64,000 nt of DNA, taken from positions 186,001 to 250,000 of the forward strand of contig NZ_VIWP01000001.1 of NCBI RefSeq assembly GCF_007829835.1, written 5' to 3'. Source of the stretch: Neorhizobium alkalisoli (GTDB lineage Bacteria > Pseudomonadota > Alphaproteobacteria > Rhizobiales > Rhizobiaceae). The number at the start of each line of letters is the position of its first letter. Positions within the stretch are counted from its first letter, which is position 1. The translations under genes and the position numbers were made by a program. Below, piece after piece: positions 1 to 9,480 of the stretch. The notes under the pieces are model-generated. The model was not told where the DNA came from. It ran no database searches and saw only the letters and a program-made list of their open reading frames with translations.

Positions 1-247
1 GGAAGGCGAGGGAGAACACTGCGAAAGAATACAGCGTCGCCGACACCGGGCTGGACGCGAACGGAAATATAAGCTTTGGAAAGACCAGCACGGACGCAAG
101 TCCGTAAACGAAGAAGTCGAAAAACTCCGACATTCTTCCGATGACGACACCGATTGCGATACTCCCTGGCGAAATCGGCTTGTCGTCGTGAATGAGGCGC
201 GCATCGCGCTCCATTGAAGTTGAAGAAAGATTGACTGCCTGGCTCAT
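1..247 (-). CDS. MFS transporter, metabolite:H+ symporter type, N-terminal fragment
   Basis: Only the first 82 codons lie in the window; the gene continues past base 1. The ATG is at 247. After a polar N-terminus of about 30 residues the protein reads into a first membrane helix with GRMSEFFDFFVYG, the signature seen at helix 1 of MHS-family symporters (the ProP/KgtP/ShiA group), which import organic acids, betaines or similar solutes with protons. The substrate cannot be told from this fragment. It is transcribed away from the cyo operon. Confidence 0.75.
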   Translation of the reverse strand, partial: MSQAVNLSSTSMERDARLIHDDKPISPGSIAIGVVIGRMSEFFDFFVYGLASVLVFPKLIFPFASSPVSATLYSFAVFSLAF

Positions 248-546
248 GAATACGTCCTCCTACGCATCGCCTGCATCTATGAGAATGTTGGCCGGGACGT
301 TTGTCAATCAAGAGGATCGTCTAAAATTCACATTATTTGACGAATTTCGCCTTAATTGACATATTTCAAGGTGACTTTTTTCGTATACTCCGCTTAGGCA
401 GGAGCCAGGGCCGATATCAACCGCTTAGCGTGATTCGTGAGGGCGTGCATTGCAACAAGGCTGCTGCAGTGCGACGAAACACCTCATGGAGATCGGGGTG
501 GGGGTCCGTTAGGCCGATTAGATAGATTGCAAGTTTGAGCAGACCA
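248..546. other. Divergent intergenic region upstream of cyoA
   Basis: About 300 bases separate the transporter start from cyoA and must hold both promoters. The stretch at 325-390 is AT-rich, with a TTGACA at 356-361 and a TATACT at 384-389, but their spacing (22 nt) is too long for a standard sigma-70 promoter, so no promoter is assigned. A 62-codon ORF here has no recognisable content. No clear FNR or FixK box was found. Confidence 0.4.
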
Positions 547-1695
547 ATGTTCCCCACCTTGAAACGTCTTTGTCAACTTTCCATGCTTCCGTTGCTGGCA
601 GCCCTGTCGGGCTGTGACCTCGTCGTCATGTCGCCGTCGGGCGATATCGCGGTTCAGCAGCGTGATCTGATCGTCGTGTCGGTCGTACTGATGCTTCTGA
701 TCATTGTGCCGGTCCTCTTCCTGACCCTGTATTTCGCCTGGCACTACAGAAAATCCAACACGACCGCCAAATACGATCCTGAATGGCATCACTCGACGCG
801 ACTCGAGGTCGTTATCTGGGCTGCGCCGCTGGCGATCATCATCGCGCTTGGCGCGATCACCTGGATCAGCACCCACAAGCTCGACCCTTACCGTCCGCTG
901 GACCGGCTTGATGCCGAACGCAACATTCCGGCTGATGCGAAGCCCCTGACTGTTGAAGTCGTGGCGCTCGACTGGAAGTGGCTGTTCTTCTATCCGGAAC
1001 TCGGCATTGCGACCGTCAATGAACTGGCCGCGCCGATCGACGTTCCGATCAACTTCAAGCTCACCTCGAGTTCGGTGATGAACTCCTTCTACGTGCCCGC
1101 ACTTGCCGGTCAGATCTATGCCATGCCCGGCATGGAAACGAAGCTGCATGCGGTCATCAACAAGGAAGGCGTCTATGACGGTTTCTCGGCCAACTATAGC
1201 GGCCCGGGCTTCTCGCATATGCGCTTCAAGTTCCACGGTCTGAGCAATGACGGCTTCAACGCCTGGGTCGCTCAGGTGAAGCAGCAGGGCACCGCGCTCA
1301 ACCGCGATACCTACCTGCGCCTTGAAAAGCCGAGCGAAAAAGAGCCGATCCGCTACTACGCCAGCGCCGATCAGGATCTCTATCGTGCGATCCTCAACAT
1401 GTGCGCCACCCCGGGCAAGATGTGCGTCGACGAAATGATGCATATCGACATGATGGGCGGCGCCGGCAAGGAGAGCCAGGAAAACCGCGAAAAGCTGAAG
1501 TTCGACGGCGCGCCGATCGATATCAACCTGCGCGGCCACGGCCCCGAGGAGCATTCGTCCTCGGAACCTGCTCCGGCGGCTTCTGCGCCTGTCGCACAGA
1601 ACACGTCCAGCATGGACATGACGCACGGCAATCATTCCATGTCTGGCATGGATATGAGCAAGGGCGGCGACGCCCCGGCGCCAAAGACGAATTAA
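547..1695 (+). CDS. cyoA: Cytochrome bo3 ubiquinol oxidase subunit II
   Basis: Subunit II of the quinol-oxidising terminal oxidase in the inner membrane. The 382-residue product starts at ATG 547 (an in-frame TTG lies 12 bases upstream). It has a lipoprotein signal ending LAALSGC (Cys23), two membrane helices at roughly 40-65 and 85-105, and a periplasmic cupredoxin domain. The region that carries CuA ligands in cytochrome c oxidases (here SGPGFSHMRFKFHG) has no cysteines, which marks a quinol rather than cytochrome c oxidase. The last 29 residues are rich in Met and His, as in E. coli CyoA. First gene of cyoABCD. Confidence 0.95.
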   Translation: MFPTLKRLCQLSMLPLLAALSGCDLVVMSPSGDIAVQQRDLIVVSVVLMLLIIVPVLFLTLYFAWHYRKSNTTAKYDPEWHHSTRLEVVIWAAPLAIIIALGAITWISTHKLDPYRPLDRLDAERNIPADAKPLTVEVVALDWKWLFFYPELGIATVNELAAPIDVPINFKLTSSSVMNSFYVPALAGQIYAMPGMETKLHAVINKEGVYDGFSANYSGPGFSHMRFKFHGLSNDGFNAWVAQVKQQGTALNRDTYLRLEKPSEKEPIRYYASADQDLYRAILNMCATPGKMCVDEMMHIDMMGGAGKESQENREKLKFDGAPIDINLRGHGPEEHSSSEPAPAASAPVAQNTSSMDMTHGNHSMSGMDMSKGGDAPAPKTN

Positions 1696-1738
1696 CCGGG
1701 CGCTTAGCGTCGCAAGACTTTAATGAACGGGTTGTCCC

Positions 1739-3742
1739 ATGTTTTCCAATCCTGACCTCCTGAAGTTTATCTTCGGCCGGTTAACCCTCGAATCGATCCC
1801 CTACCATGAGCCGATCCTCGTCGCGACGTTCTGCGGCGTGGCGGTCGGCGGCATCGCAATGCTTGCCCTCATCACCTACATGAAGTGGTGGGGTCCTCTG
1901 TGGAAAGACTGGATCACCAGCGTCGATCACAAGAAGATCGGCATCATGTACATCATCCTCGCAATCGTCATGCTGCTGCGCGGCTTTGCCGACGCGCTGA
2001 TGATGCGTGCCCAGCAGGCCATGGCCTTCAACGGCAATGAAGGCATTTTCCCGCCGCACCATTACGACCAGGTCTTCACCGCGCACGGCGTGATCATGAT
2101 CTTCTTCGTCGCGATGCCGTTCGTGACGGGTTTCATGAACTTCGTCGTTCCGCTGCAGATCGGCGCCCGCGACGTTTCCTTCCCGTTCCTCAACAACTTC
2201 TCGTTCTGGATGACCACTGCAGGCGCGATCGTCGTAATGATTTCGCTCTTTGTCGGTGAATTCGCACGTACCGGCTGGCTGGCCTATCCGCCGTTGTCGG
2301 GTGCCGAATACAGCCCGGGCGTCGGGGTCGACTATTACATCTGGGGCCTTCAGGTCGCCGGTGTCGGTACCACATTGTCGGGCATCAACCTGATCGCGAC
2401 CATCGTCAAGATGCGCGCACCGGGCATGTCCTTCATGAAGATGCCGGTCTTCACCTGGACCTCGCTCTGCACCAACATCCTGATCGTTGCTACCTTCCCG
2501 ATCCTCACCGCCACCCTCGTTCTCCTCTCGCTCGACCGTTATGTCGGTACGAACTTCTTCACGAACGATCTCGGCGGCAACCCGATGATGTACATCAACC
2601 TCATCTGGATCTGGGGTCACCCGGAAGTCTACATTCTGGTCCTGCCGGCATTCGGCATCTTCTCGGAAGTCGTTGCCACCTTCTCCGGCAAGCGCCTGTT
2701 CGGTTATGCCTCGATGGTCTACGCGACCTGCGTGATCATGATCCTCTCCTACCTCGTGTGGCTGCACCACTTCTTCACGATGGGTTCGGGCGCATCGGTC
2801 AACGCCTTCTTCGGCATCACGACGATGATCATCTCGATCCCGACGGGCGCGAAGATCTTCAACTGGCTGTTCACGATGTATCGTGGCCGCATCCGGTATG
2901 AAGTTCCGATGCTCTGGACGGTCGGCTTCATGGTCACCTTCGTCATCGGTGGTATGACCGGCGTCATGCTGGCAGTCCCCCCGGCCGACTTCGTCCTCCA
3001 CAACTCGCTCTTCCTGATCGCCCACTTCCACAACGTCATCATCGGCGGCGTGCTGTTCGGCCTTCTCGCAGGCGTCAACTACTGGTTCCCGAAGGCGTTC
3101 GGCTTCAAGCTCGATCCGTTCTGGGGCAAGCTCTCCTTCTGGTTCTGGCTGGTCGGCTTCTACTTCGCCTTCATGCCGCTCTACGTTCTCGGCCTGATGG
3201 GCGTCACCCGTCGCATGTCGCAGTTCGAAGATCCGTCGCTGCAGATCTGGTTCATCATTGCCGCCTTCGGTGCAGCACTGATCGCCGCCGGCATCGGCTG
3301 TTTCCTCATCCAGCTCGTCGTGTCCTACATCAAACGCGAAGAGCTCAAGGACGAGACCGGCGACCCCTGGAATGGCCGTACGCTCGAATGGTCGACCTCT
3401 TCCCCGCCGCCGGACTACAACTTCGCGTTCACGCCCGTTGTTCACGATCATGACAGCTGGTACGACATGAAGAACCGTGGCTATGAGCGTCCGGTCAAGG
3501 GTTACCGCCCGATCCACATGCCGAAGAATACCGGCGCCGGTGCGATCCTGTCGGCTCTCAACCTGGTCCTTGCCTTCGCGTTGATCTGGTACATGTGGTG
3601 GCTCGTCGTGGTCTCCTTCGTAGCGATCCTCGTCGTCGCCATCGGCCATACCTTCAACTACAAGCGCGACTTCTACATCACCGCCGAAGAAGTGACGGCT
3701 GAAGAGAACAAGCGCACCGAACTGCTTGCGAAGCAGGTGTAA
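1739..3742 (+). CDS. cyoB: Cytochrome bo3 ubiquinol oxidase subunit I
   Basis: Catalytic heme-copper subunit, 667 residues, close to the usual 660. All metal ligands are visible: His116 (HGVIMIFF) and His431 for the low-spin heme; His294 with crosslinked Tyr298 (WGHPEVY) and His343/His344 (LHHFF) for CuB; and His429 for the high-spin heme. They sit exactly 10 residues after the E. coli positions. About 15 membrane helices are expected. It reduces O2 to water while pumping protons. It follows cyoA by 43 bases and is 4 bases before cyoC. Confidence 0.97.
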   Translation: MFSNPDLLKFIFGRLTLESIPYHEPILVATFCGVAVGGIAMLALITYMKWWGPLWKDWITSVDHKKIGIMYIILAIVMLLRGFADALMMRAQQAMAFNGNEGIFPPHHYDQVFTAHGVIMIFFVAMPFVTGFMNFVVPLQIGARDVSFPFLNNFSFWMTTAGAIVVMISLFVGEFARTGWLAYPPLSGAEYSPGVGVDYYIWGLQVAGVGTTLSGINLIATIVKMRAPGMSFMKMPVFTWTSLCTNILIVATFPILTATLVLLSLDRYVGTNFFTNDLGGNPMMYINLIWIWGHPEVYILVLPAFGIFSEVVATFSGKRLFGYASMVYATCVIMILSYLVWLHHFFTMGSGASVNAFFGITTMIISIPTGAKIFNWLFTMYRGRIRYEVPMLWTVGFMVTFVIGGMTGVMLAVPPADFVLHNSLFLIAHFHNVIIGGVLFGLLAGVNYWFPKAFGFKLDPFWGKLSFWFWLVGFYFAFMPLYVLGLMGVTRRMSQFEDPSLQIWFIIAAFGAALIAAGIGCFLIQLVVSYIKREELKDETGDPWNGRTLEWSTSSPPPDYNFAFTPVVHDHDSWYDMKNRGYERPVKGYRPIHMPKNTGAGAILSALNLVLAFALIWYMWWLVVVSFVAILVVAIGHTFNYKRDFYITAEEVTAEENKRTELLAKQV

Positions 3743-3746
3743 GATC

Positions 3747-4367
3747 ATGAGCAACACGAAAATCGATACTTCGGAAAAGCCACAGTTCTTCCTCGAGGAA
3801 GACCACCACGTGGAAAGCAGCACGAACCTCGGGTTCTGGCTGTATCTGATGAGCGACTGCCTGATCTTCGCAGTGCTGTTCGCCACCTATGCCGTCGTCG
3901 GCCGCAATTATGCGGCCGGCCCTTCGCCGGCTGACCTGTTCGAGCTGCCGCTCGTTGCAGTCAACACCGCCATGCTGCTGCTCTCGTCGATCACCTATGG
4001 TTTCGCGATGCTGCAGATGGAACGCAACGCCAAGGCGGAAACGCTGTTCTGGCTGGCGATCACCGGCGTCTTCGGCGCGGTGTTCATCGGTCTCGAAATC
4101 TACGAATTCGTCAACCTGATCCATGAAGGTGCGGGTCCGCAGCGTTCGGCATTCCTGTCGGCCTTCTTCACGCTGGTCGGTACCCACGGTCTGCACGTCA
4201 CCTTCGGCATCATCTGGCTCATCACGCTGATGGTACAGGTTTCGATGCATGGCCTGATCGCCGAGAACAAGCGTCGCCTCATGTGCCTGTCGATGTTCTG
4301 GCACTTCCTCGACGTCGTCTGGATCGGCGTCTTCTCCTTCGTCTATCTTATTGGAGTTGTCGGATGA
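3747..4367 (+). CDS. cyoC: Cytochrome bo3 ubiquinol oxidase subunit III
   Basis: Membrane subunit III, 206 residues from ATG 3747, the start that fits the family length and sits 4 bases after the cyoB stop. Five hydrophobic helices are readable, beginning with [21 protein letters not shown], a family-typical first helix, and [13 protein letters not shown] near the C-terminus. It stabilises subunit I and has no metal centre. Its stop overlaps the cyoD start (ATGA), so the two are translationally coupled. Confidence 0.96.
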   Translation: MSNTKIDTSEKPQFFLEEDHHVESSTNLGFWLYLMSDCLIFAVLFATYAVVGRNYAAGPSPADLFELPLVAVNTAMLLLSSITYGFAMLQMERNAKAETLFWLAITGVFGAVFIGLEIYEFVNLIHEGAGPQRSAFLSAFFTLVGTHGLHVTFGIIWLITLMVQVSMHGLIAENKRRLMCLSMFWHFLDVVWIGVFSFVYLIGVVG

Positions 4368-4765
4368 CCGCTCAAGCACCATCCCACGAAGACGCACACG
4401 AAGCCCATCACGGCCATAGCCATGGCCACGAAGCCGGTCACGGATCGTTCAAGAGCTACATGACGGGCTTTGTCCTGTCGGTAATCCTGACTGCCATCCC
4501 GTTCTGGCTGGTCATGGCCGATGTTCTCGACAGCAAGGCTGCCACCGCAGCAGCAGTCATGATCATCGGTGCAGTGCAGATCGTCGTTCACATGATCTAC
4601 TTCCTGCACATGAACACCAAGTCGGAAGGCGGCTGGACGATCATGGCGTTGATCTTCACGCTCGTTATCGTCGTCATCGCCCTCTCGGGTTCGCTCTGGG
4701 TCATGCATCATCTGAATGCCAACATGATGACCATGTCGCCGGAGATGATGAAGAACCTGCCGTAA
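4364..4765 (+). CDS. cyoD: Cytochrome bo3 ubiquinol oxidase subunit IV
   Basis: Small membrane subunit IV, 133 residues from ATG 4364, overlapping the end of cyoC. The N-terminal 28 residues are very rich in His (for example [16 protein letters not shown]), followed by three membrane helices. Subunit IV aids assembly of the CuB site in E. coli. The His-rich leader is longer than in the E. coli protein and could bind metal, but this is inference. No cyoE (heme O synthase) follows; it must lie elsewhere. Confidence 0.94.
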   Translation: MTAQAPSHEDAHEAHHGHSHGHEAGHGSFKSYMTGFVLSVILTAIPFWLVMADVLDSKAATAAAVMIIGAVQIVVHMIYFLHMNTKSEGGWTIMALIFTLVIVVIALSGSLWVMHHLNANMMTMSPEMMKNLP

Positions 4766-4770
4766 CCGGC

Positions 4771-5526
4771 ATGGGCACTCTCGACACCAGCAAGGATGGC
4801 GCCGTCTCGGCGCCATCATCCAAGCCGCGCTCGTTCCTCGTGTTTCGCGGCTTTCTGCTTTTCGCAACACTGGTTTTCCTGGCGCTTGGCACATGGCAGG
4901 TCCAGAGACTGTTCTGGAAGCTCGATCTGGTTGCCCGTGTCGATGCACGCGTGCATGCCGAGCCGACCGCGCCGCCGACCGATGCCGAATGGGCATCTGC
5001 CGATCCGTCGTCCTTCGAGTACCGCCACGTTACAGCCAAGGGTGTTTTCGACCATTCGAAACAAGCCTTCGTTCAGGCCGTGACGGAGCTTGGCCCCGGT
5101 TTCTGGGTCGTGACGCCGTTGACGCTCGATGATGGCCGCGTCGTTTTTGTCAACCGTGGTTATGTTCCCGGTGACAAGCGGGATGTGGCTGCGCCGAAGG
5201 GGGAGGGGGCTTCTTCCGTTTCGGTCACCGGCTTGCTGCGGCTGAGTGAACCGGGCGGCGCTTTCCTCCGTTCCAACGACCCTGCGGGCGATCGATGGTT
5301 TTCGCGTGACGTCGAGGCGCTTTCTTCCGCTCGTGGAATTGGCCCGCACGCGCCGTATTTCATCGATGCCGACGCAACGCCCAATCCCGGCAGTTATCCG
5401 GTTGGCGGGCTCACCGTCGTCCAGTTCCGCAACAGCCATCTGACCTACGCGCTGACATGGTATGCGCTTGCCACCATGGCGATCGGTGCCTTCATCTGGC
5501 TCCGCCGCGGGCGCGCTCTGGATTGA
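4771..5526 (+). CDS. SURF1 family oxidase-assembly protein
   Basis: Inner-membrane assembly factor for heme-copper oxidases, 251 residues. It has the SURF1 layout: a first membrane helix (about 24-42) followed by GTWQVQRLFWK, a periplasmic domain, and a second helix (about 228-245) preceded by the conserved RNSHLTYALTWYALA. It starts 5 bases after cyoD, so it is almost certainly the last gene of the cyo operon and serves this oxidase. Shy1-type heme a insertion is established for cytochrome c oxidase; a role with a bo-type enzyme is inferred from position. Confidence 0.92.
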   Translation: MGTLDTSKDGAVSAPSSKPRSFLVFRGFLLFATLVFLALGTWQVQRLFWKLDLVARVDARVHAEPTAPPTDAEWASADPSSFEYRHVTAKGVFDHSKQAFVQAVTELGPGFWVVTPLTLDDGRVVFVNRGYVPGDKRDVAAPKGEGASSVSVTGLLRLSEPGGAFLRSNDPAGDRWFSRDVEALSSARGIGPHAPYFIDADATPNPGSYPVGGLTVVQFRNSHLTYALTWYALATMAIGAFIWLRRGRALD

Positions 5527-5544
5527 TGCTTTTCGCAGCCGTGA

Positions 5545-5569
5545 GATTGATAGGTTTTGCCTATCAATC
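5545..5569. promoter_or_regulatory. Perfect palindrome with ATAG-N7-CTAT, OxyR/LysR-type operator candidate
   Basis: GATTGATAGG at 5545-5554 and its exact reverse complement CCTATCAATC at 5560-5569 flank a 5-base centre. The inner part reads ATAG-N7-CTAT, the classic OxyR half-site arrangement shared by many LysR-family sites. It lies 50 bases upstream of the YdeP-like oxidoreductase start and 18 bases after the SURF1 stop. It is too far from a T-tract to be a good terminator. An operator is the better reading, but the binding protein is unknown. Confidence 0.6.
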
Positions 5570-5619
5570 CATGCGGACTGCCCGCTTGATAAATCTCAAC
5601 TATATCCGATACCTGCGGC

Positions 5620-7914
5620 ATGGACACAGGTTTTATCGGCAAAAAGTCCTCCGCCGCTGGCGGTTGGGGAGCGTTGAAGAGCTGCGGCAAGCGGCTGATG
5701 CAGAGCGGATCGCCGCTATCCGGCGCCCGCACGATGTTGAAAGCCAATCAGCCGGACGGGTTCGACTGCCCTGGCTGCGCCTGGGGCGACCCTGAGCACG
5801 GCTCTTCCTTCGAATTCTGCGAGAACGGCGTCAAGGCGGTTGCCTGGGAGGCGACGGGCAAGCGCGCGACGCCGGACTTCTTTGCGGAAAACACGGTATC
5901 AGACCTGCGCCGGCTTTCGGATTACGAACTTGAGCTCAACGGCCGCCTGACGCATCCCATGCGCTATGATGCGCAGACCGACCGTTATCTGGCGGTTTCG
6001 TGGGATGAGGCCTTTTCGGAAATCGGCAGCATCCTGAAGGGGCTGGATAGCCCCAACCGCGCCGAATTCTACACATCGGGCCGCGCCAGCAACGAAGCTG
6101 CTTTTCTCTATCAGCTTTTCGTGCGCGCTTACGGCACCAATAATTTTCCCGATTGCTCCAACATGTGCCACGAGGCGAGCGGCGTTGCCCTGCGCCAGTC
6201 GATCGGTGTCGGCAAGGGCACGGTGCTTCTCGAGGATTTCGAAAAGGCGGATGCGATTTTCGTGATCGGCCAGAACCCCGGCACCAATCATCCGCGCATG
6301 CTGGGCGACCTGCGCCGGGCGGCGATGCGCGGCGCGCGGGTCGTGGTCTTCAACCCGATCCGCGAACGCGGACTAGAGCGTTTTTCCGATCCGCAGGACA
6401 AGCTCGAAATGTTGCGCGGTGGCGCGACGGATATCGCCAGCGATTACCTGCAGCCGCAGCTTGGCGGCGATATGGCGGCTGTGCGCGGCATGGCCAAGGT
6501 GGTGCTGGCTGCCGAGGATGCGGCGATCGCGGCGGGGCTTCCGCCGGTTCTGGACCACGCTTTTATCGCTGAACATTGCGCCGGCTTCGATGATTACCGT
6601 AAGGCTGTGGAAGCGACCAGCTGGGCCGAGATTGAGGATCAGTCGGGGCTTTTGCGCGTGGATATCGAGCGCGCGGCCGAGATCTACATGAAGGCCGAGC
6701 GGGTGATCTGCACCTGGGCGATGGGTGTTACCCAGCATCTTCATTCCGTCGCGACGATCCGCGAAATCTCCAATTTCATGTTCCTGCGCGGCAATATCGG
6801 CAAGCCGGGCGCTGGCCTTTGCCCCGTTCGTGGTCATTCCAACGTGCAGGGCGACCGCACCGTCGGCATCAACGAAAAGCCGCCGGCCGCATTTCTCGAT
6901 GCGCTGGAAAAAGAATTCGGCTTTGCCATGCCGCGCGCCGATGGCCACAATGTTCTTGCCGCGATCGGTGCCATGCTTGATGGCTCGGCTCATGCCTTTA
7001 TCGGCCTCGGCGGCAATTTTGCTCGCGCCACGCCGGATAGCGCCATTGTCGAAAAGGCATTGCGGCGTCTGAAGCTGACGGTCCATGTCGCGACCAAACC
7101 CAACCATTCGCATCTAATGCCGGGCGAGATCTCCTATATTCTGCCCTGCCTTGGCCGCACGGAGATGGATCTCGATGCTGCCGGCGGATCGCAGCTGGTC
7201 AGCGTCGAAGATTCCATGAGCATGGTACACGGCTCGGCGGGCATCAACCGGCCGGCCTCGCCTTATCTTCTTTCTGAAGTCGCAATCGTCGCCGGCATTG
7301 CGGCCGCAACGGTCGGTTCGGAGAAGGTCGACTGGATCGGTCTTGCCGGAAACTACAACCGTATCCGCGATCACATCGCGGCGACCATTCCGGGTTTCGA
7401 GAACTACAATGAGCGGCTGCGCAAGCCGCGCGGTTTTCATCTGCGCAACACGGCAGCCCATCGCGAATGGAATACGCCCGCTCGCAAAGCGAGCTTCCTC
7501 GCCGGCCCGCTCCCGGTCGAGACCGTGCATCAGCGGGCAAAGAAAAACGATAACCTCTTTGCCTTGCAGACATTCCGTTCGCACGACCAGTACAACACGA
7601 CCGTCTATGGCCTCGATGACCGCTATCGCGGGGTCTATGGCGAACGGCAGGTCGTTTTTGTGCACCCCGACGATCTGAAGGCCGTGGGCGCAGATGCCGG
7701 CGACAGGGTCGATGTGGTTGGCGAGCATGACGACGGGATCGAGCGGATTGCCCAGGATTTCCGCCTGGTTCCCTACGATATCCCGCGCGGCAGCATTGCG
7801 GGTTATTATCCGGAGCTCAATGTCGTCGTGCCGATCGGCAGTGCCGGCGCCGAGAGTGATACGCCGACCTCGAAATCGATCATGGTCTCCTTCCGCAAGC
7901 GTGAGGCTGCGTGA
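5620..7914 (+). CDS. FdhF/YdeP family molybdopterin oxidoreductase
   Basis: Formate-dehydrogenase-like cytoplasmic molybdoenzyme of 764 residues, the usual YdeP length. The N-terminus has GGWGALKS and then Cys50, Cys53 and Cys67 (DCPGCAW, FEFCENG), probable Fe-S ligands. SNMCHEAS (Cys183) lines up with the selenocysteine-containing RVUHGPS of E. coli FdhF, followed by the matching GQNPGTNHPRM, so Cys probably replaces Sec as the Mo/W ligand. A molydopterin-dinucleotide-binding domain occupies the last 130 residues. The true substrate of this family is not established; E. coli YdeP is linked to acid resistance. The gene overlaps the next one (GTGA). Confidence 0.88.
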   Translation: MDTGFIGKKSSAAGGWGALKSCGKRLMQSGSPLSGARTMLKANQPDGFDCPGCAWGDPEHGSSFEFCENGVKAVAWEATGKRATPDFFAENTVSDLRRLSDYELELNGRLTHPMRYDAQTDRYLAVSWDEAFSEIGSILKGLDSPNRAEFYTSGRASNEAAFLYQLFVRAYGTNNFPDCSNMCHEASGVALRQSIGVGKGTVLLEDFEKADAIFVIGQNPGTNHPRMLGDLRRAAMRGARVVVFNPIRERGLERFSDPQDKLEMLRGGATDIASDYLQPQLGGDMAAVRGMAKVVLAAEDAAIAAGLPPVLDHAFIAEHCAGFDDYRKAVEATSWAEIEDQSGLLRVDIERAAEIYMKAERVICTWAMGVTQHLHSVATIREISNFMFLRGNIGKPGAGLCPVRGHSNVQGDRTVGINEKPPAAFLDALEKEFGFAMPRADGHNVLAAIGAMLDGSAHAFIGLGGNFARATPDSAIVEKALRRLKLTVHVATKPNHSHLMPGEISYILPCLGRTEMDLDAAGGSQLVSVEDSMSMVHGSAGINRPASPYLLSEVAIVAGIAAATVGSEKVDWIGLAGNYNRIRDHIAATIPGFENYNERLRKPRGFHLRNTAAHREWNTPARKASFLAGPLPVETVHQRAKKNDNLFALQTFRSHDQYNTTVYGLDDRYRGVYGERQVVFVHPDDLKAVGADAGDRVDVVGEHDDGIERIAQDFRLVPYDIPRGSIAGYYPELNVVVPIGSAGAESDTPTSKSIMVSFRKREAA

Positions 7915-8207
7915 GCGAAGGCGCGCCGGATGAGGCGCGTTTTCTGGATCTGGTCGCCGAAATGCAGGCGAAGGATAGTGGGCTGACATCGGTACAGGCC
8001 GCACTTCTGGTTGCTGCCGAACAGGGCATCGCCCGTGACAGCAAGGCGTTTGCCCGCATTTTTGGCATGGCGCATGCCCTGGTGCTCCGCGAACTGACCA
8101 CGTTGATCGAAACGCGAGATCTGCTTCACGTTACAAGGCGTGACGAAAGAACCATGCGGCTCTATTATGAATTGGCTGGCGGCGCTCGCGCGGTCATTCA
8201 TGAATGA
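7911..8207 (+). CDS. Small winged-helix-like protein paired with the YdeP homologue
   Basis: A 98-residue protein starting at GTG 7911 inside the stop of the oxidoreductase gene, so the two are coupled. The middle section (about 24-75) reads like a MarR-type helix-turn-helix: SVQAALLVAAEQGIARDSKAFARIFGM followed by ALVLRELTTLIETRDLLHVTRR. The most likely role is a DNA-binding regulator of its own unit. It has no cysteines and no signal peptide. Family assignment is by pattern only. Confidence 0.7.
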   Translation: MSEGAPDEARFLDLVAEMQAKDSGLTSVQAALLVAAEQGIARDSKAFARIFGMAHALVLRELTTLIETRDLLHVTRRDERTMRLYYELAGGARAVIHE

Positions 8208-8305
8208 CATGCATAAGGGCATCCGGCAAAGCGCATCTAGCTGGCAGCGGTCTTCTGACCTAAATCACCTGCTTTGCTGAAGCATTCATCGGAAAGAGAG
8301 ATCCC

Positions 8306-8695
8306 ATGGAAATCACGAGGAGCGGCGCACAGGCCTCGGCCAAAGGCCCTGCGGATTATTTTACCGGCACGGTCCGCATCGATAGCCGTTTTGCAGGAAG
8401 CGGTGCATTGAGTGGTGCGACCGTGACATTCGAGCCCGGTGCCCGCACGGCGTGGCATACGCATCCGCTTGGGCAGACGCTTCTTGTCGTTTCCGGCCTT
8501 GGGCGCGTTCAGCGCGAAGGCGGGCCGATCGAGGAAATCCGTCCCGGAGATACGGTCTGGTTCGCGCCGGGTGAAAAACACTGGCACGGGGCTTCCCCTG
8601 ACTGCGCGATGAGCCATATCGCAATTGCCGAGATGCAGGACGGCTCGGTGGTGACCTGGATGGAAAAGGTCACGGACGTCGATTACCTGGGATAA
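8306..8695 (+). CDS. Single-domain cupin resembling Mn-dependent (R)-hydroxynitrile lyases
   Basis: A 129-residue cupin. Metal ligands are visible as His51, His53 and Gln57 in WHTHPLGQT, and His92 in GEKHWHG. The sequence closely follows the GtHNL/AcHNL-type manganese cupins ([18 protein letters not shown] is nearly diagnostic), which cleave or form cyanohydrins in vitro; their natural role is unclear. The ATG at 8306 follows AAAGAGAG. A metal-binding cupin is certain; hydroxynitrile lyase activity is inferred from similarity and would need assay. Confidence 0.85.
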   Translation: MEITRSGAQASAKGPADYFTGTVRIDSRFAGSGALSGATVTFEPGARTAWHTHPLGQTLLVVSGLGRVQREGGPIEEIRPGDTVWFAPGEKHWHGASPDCAMSHIAIAEMQDGSVVTWMEKVTDVDYLG

Positions 8696-8725
8696 ACCTG
8701 GGATACAGGGAAGGGGCACCAAGGA

Positions 8726-9418
8726 ATGAAACCTCATATCATCTGCCACATGATCACCTCGCTCGACGGCGGGCTGCACCCAAGCCGCTTTACCAAGAGC
8801 CCCGACGGAGAGCGGTCCGAGTGGTCGGATGCCTATGAGACCATTCACAAGAGCCTGAAAGGCGACGCCTGGATGGTCGGCCGCGTGACGATGGCGGAAA
8901 TTTCCAAGGCGGGCGCGCACCCGCCGCAGGGCCCTTTCGAGGTCGACCGCTCCCTGAATGTCGCCAACCGGGATGCATCAAGCTATGCGATCGCGCTCGA
9001 TCGCTCTGGCAAAGTGCATTTCAAGAGCGGCGATCTCGATGGCGATCATGTCATCGTCCTGCTCGGCAAGGATATTGCCGACAGCCATCTCGCCGAACTC
9101 AAGGCGGATGGCGTGTCCTATATCGTCGCCAAGGGCGATGAGATGGATCTCAAGGCAATGATGGAAACGCTTGGTCGTGAATTCGGTATCAAGCGCCTGC
9201 TGCTGGAAGGCGGCGGCAGTATCAACGGCTCGCTCTTTGCAGCCGGTCTCGCCGACGAACTGAGCCTGCTCGTTTGCCCGGCGCTGGATTCACGCAAGGG
9301 AGCCGACCGGATGGTCGAGTTCGGCGAAGAGGGGCTTGCCGGCAAATGCGAGCTGTCGCTTGCTAGCTGCGAACAGCTCGACAAGGGCATGCTGCATCTT
9401 CGTTACAAGGTAAGCTAG
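8726..9418 (+). CDS. RibD C-terminal / dihydrofolate reductase-fold protein
   Basis: A 230-residue NADPH-dependent reductase of the RibD C-terminal family. Typical elements are the N-terminal MITSLDGGL, GDAWMVGRVTM, and LLLEGGGSINGSLFAAGLADEL, which forms the nucleotide-binding GGG loop. It lacks the RibD deaminase domain, and no rib gene is nearby, so a general reductase role is more likely than riboflavin synthesis. It lies 30 bases after the cupin gene and may share its transcript. Confidence 0.85.
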   Translation: MKPHIICHMITSLDGGLHPSRFTKSPDGERSEWSDAYETIHKSLKGDAWMVGRVTMAEISKAGAHPPQGPFEVDRSLNVANRDASSYAIALDRSGKVHFKSGDLDGDHVIVLLGKDIADSHLAELKADGVSYIVAKGDEMDLKAMMETLGREFGIKRLLLEGGGSINGSLFAAGLADELSLLVCPALDSRKGADRMVEFGEEGLAGKCELSLASCEQLDKGMLHLRYKVS

Positions 9419-9480
9419 TCGAACCGCCTCGGGCTGCGGTTTTCAGGCCGCGCCCGGTTTCTTACACCTGTCAAAACTCA

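Noticed and set aside
1781..3886. A 701-codon open frame antisense to cyoB
   Set aside because: It mirrors cyoB in a high-GC gene and its translation is dominated by charged Asp/Glu/Arg/His runs with no motif; cyoB is unambiguous.
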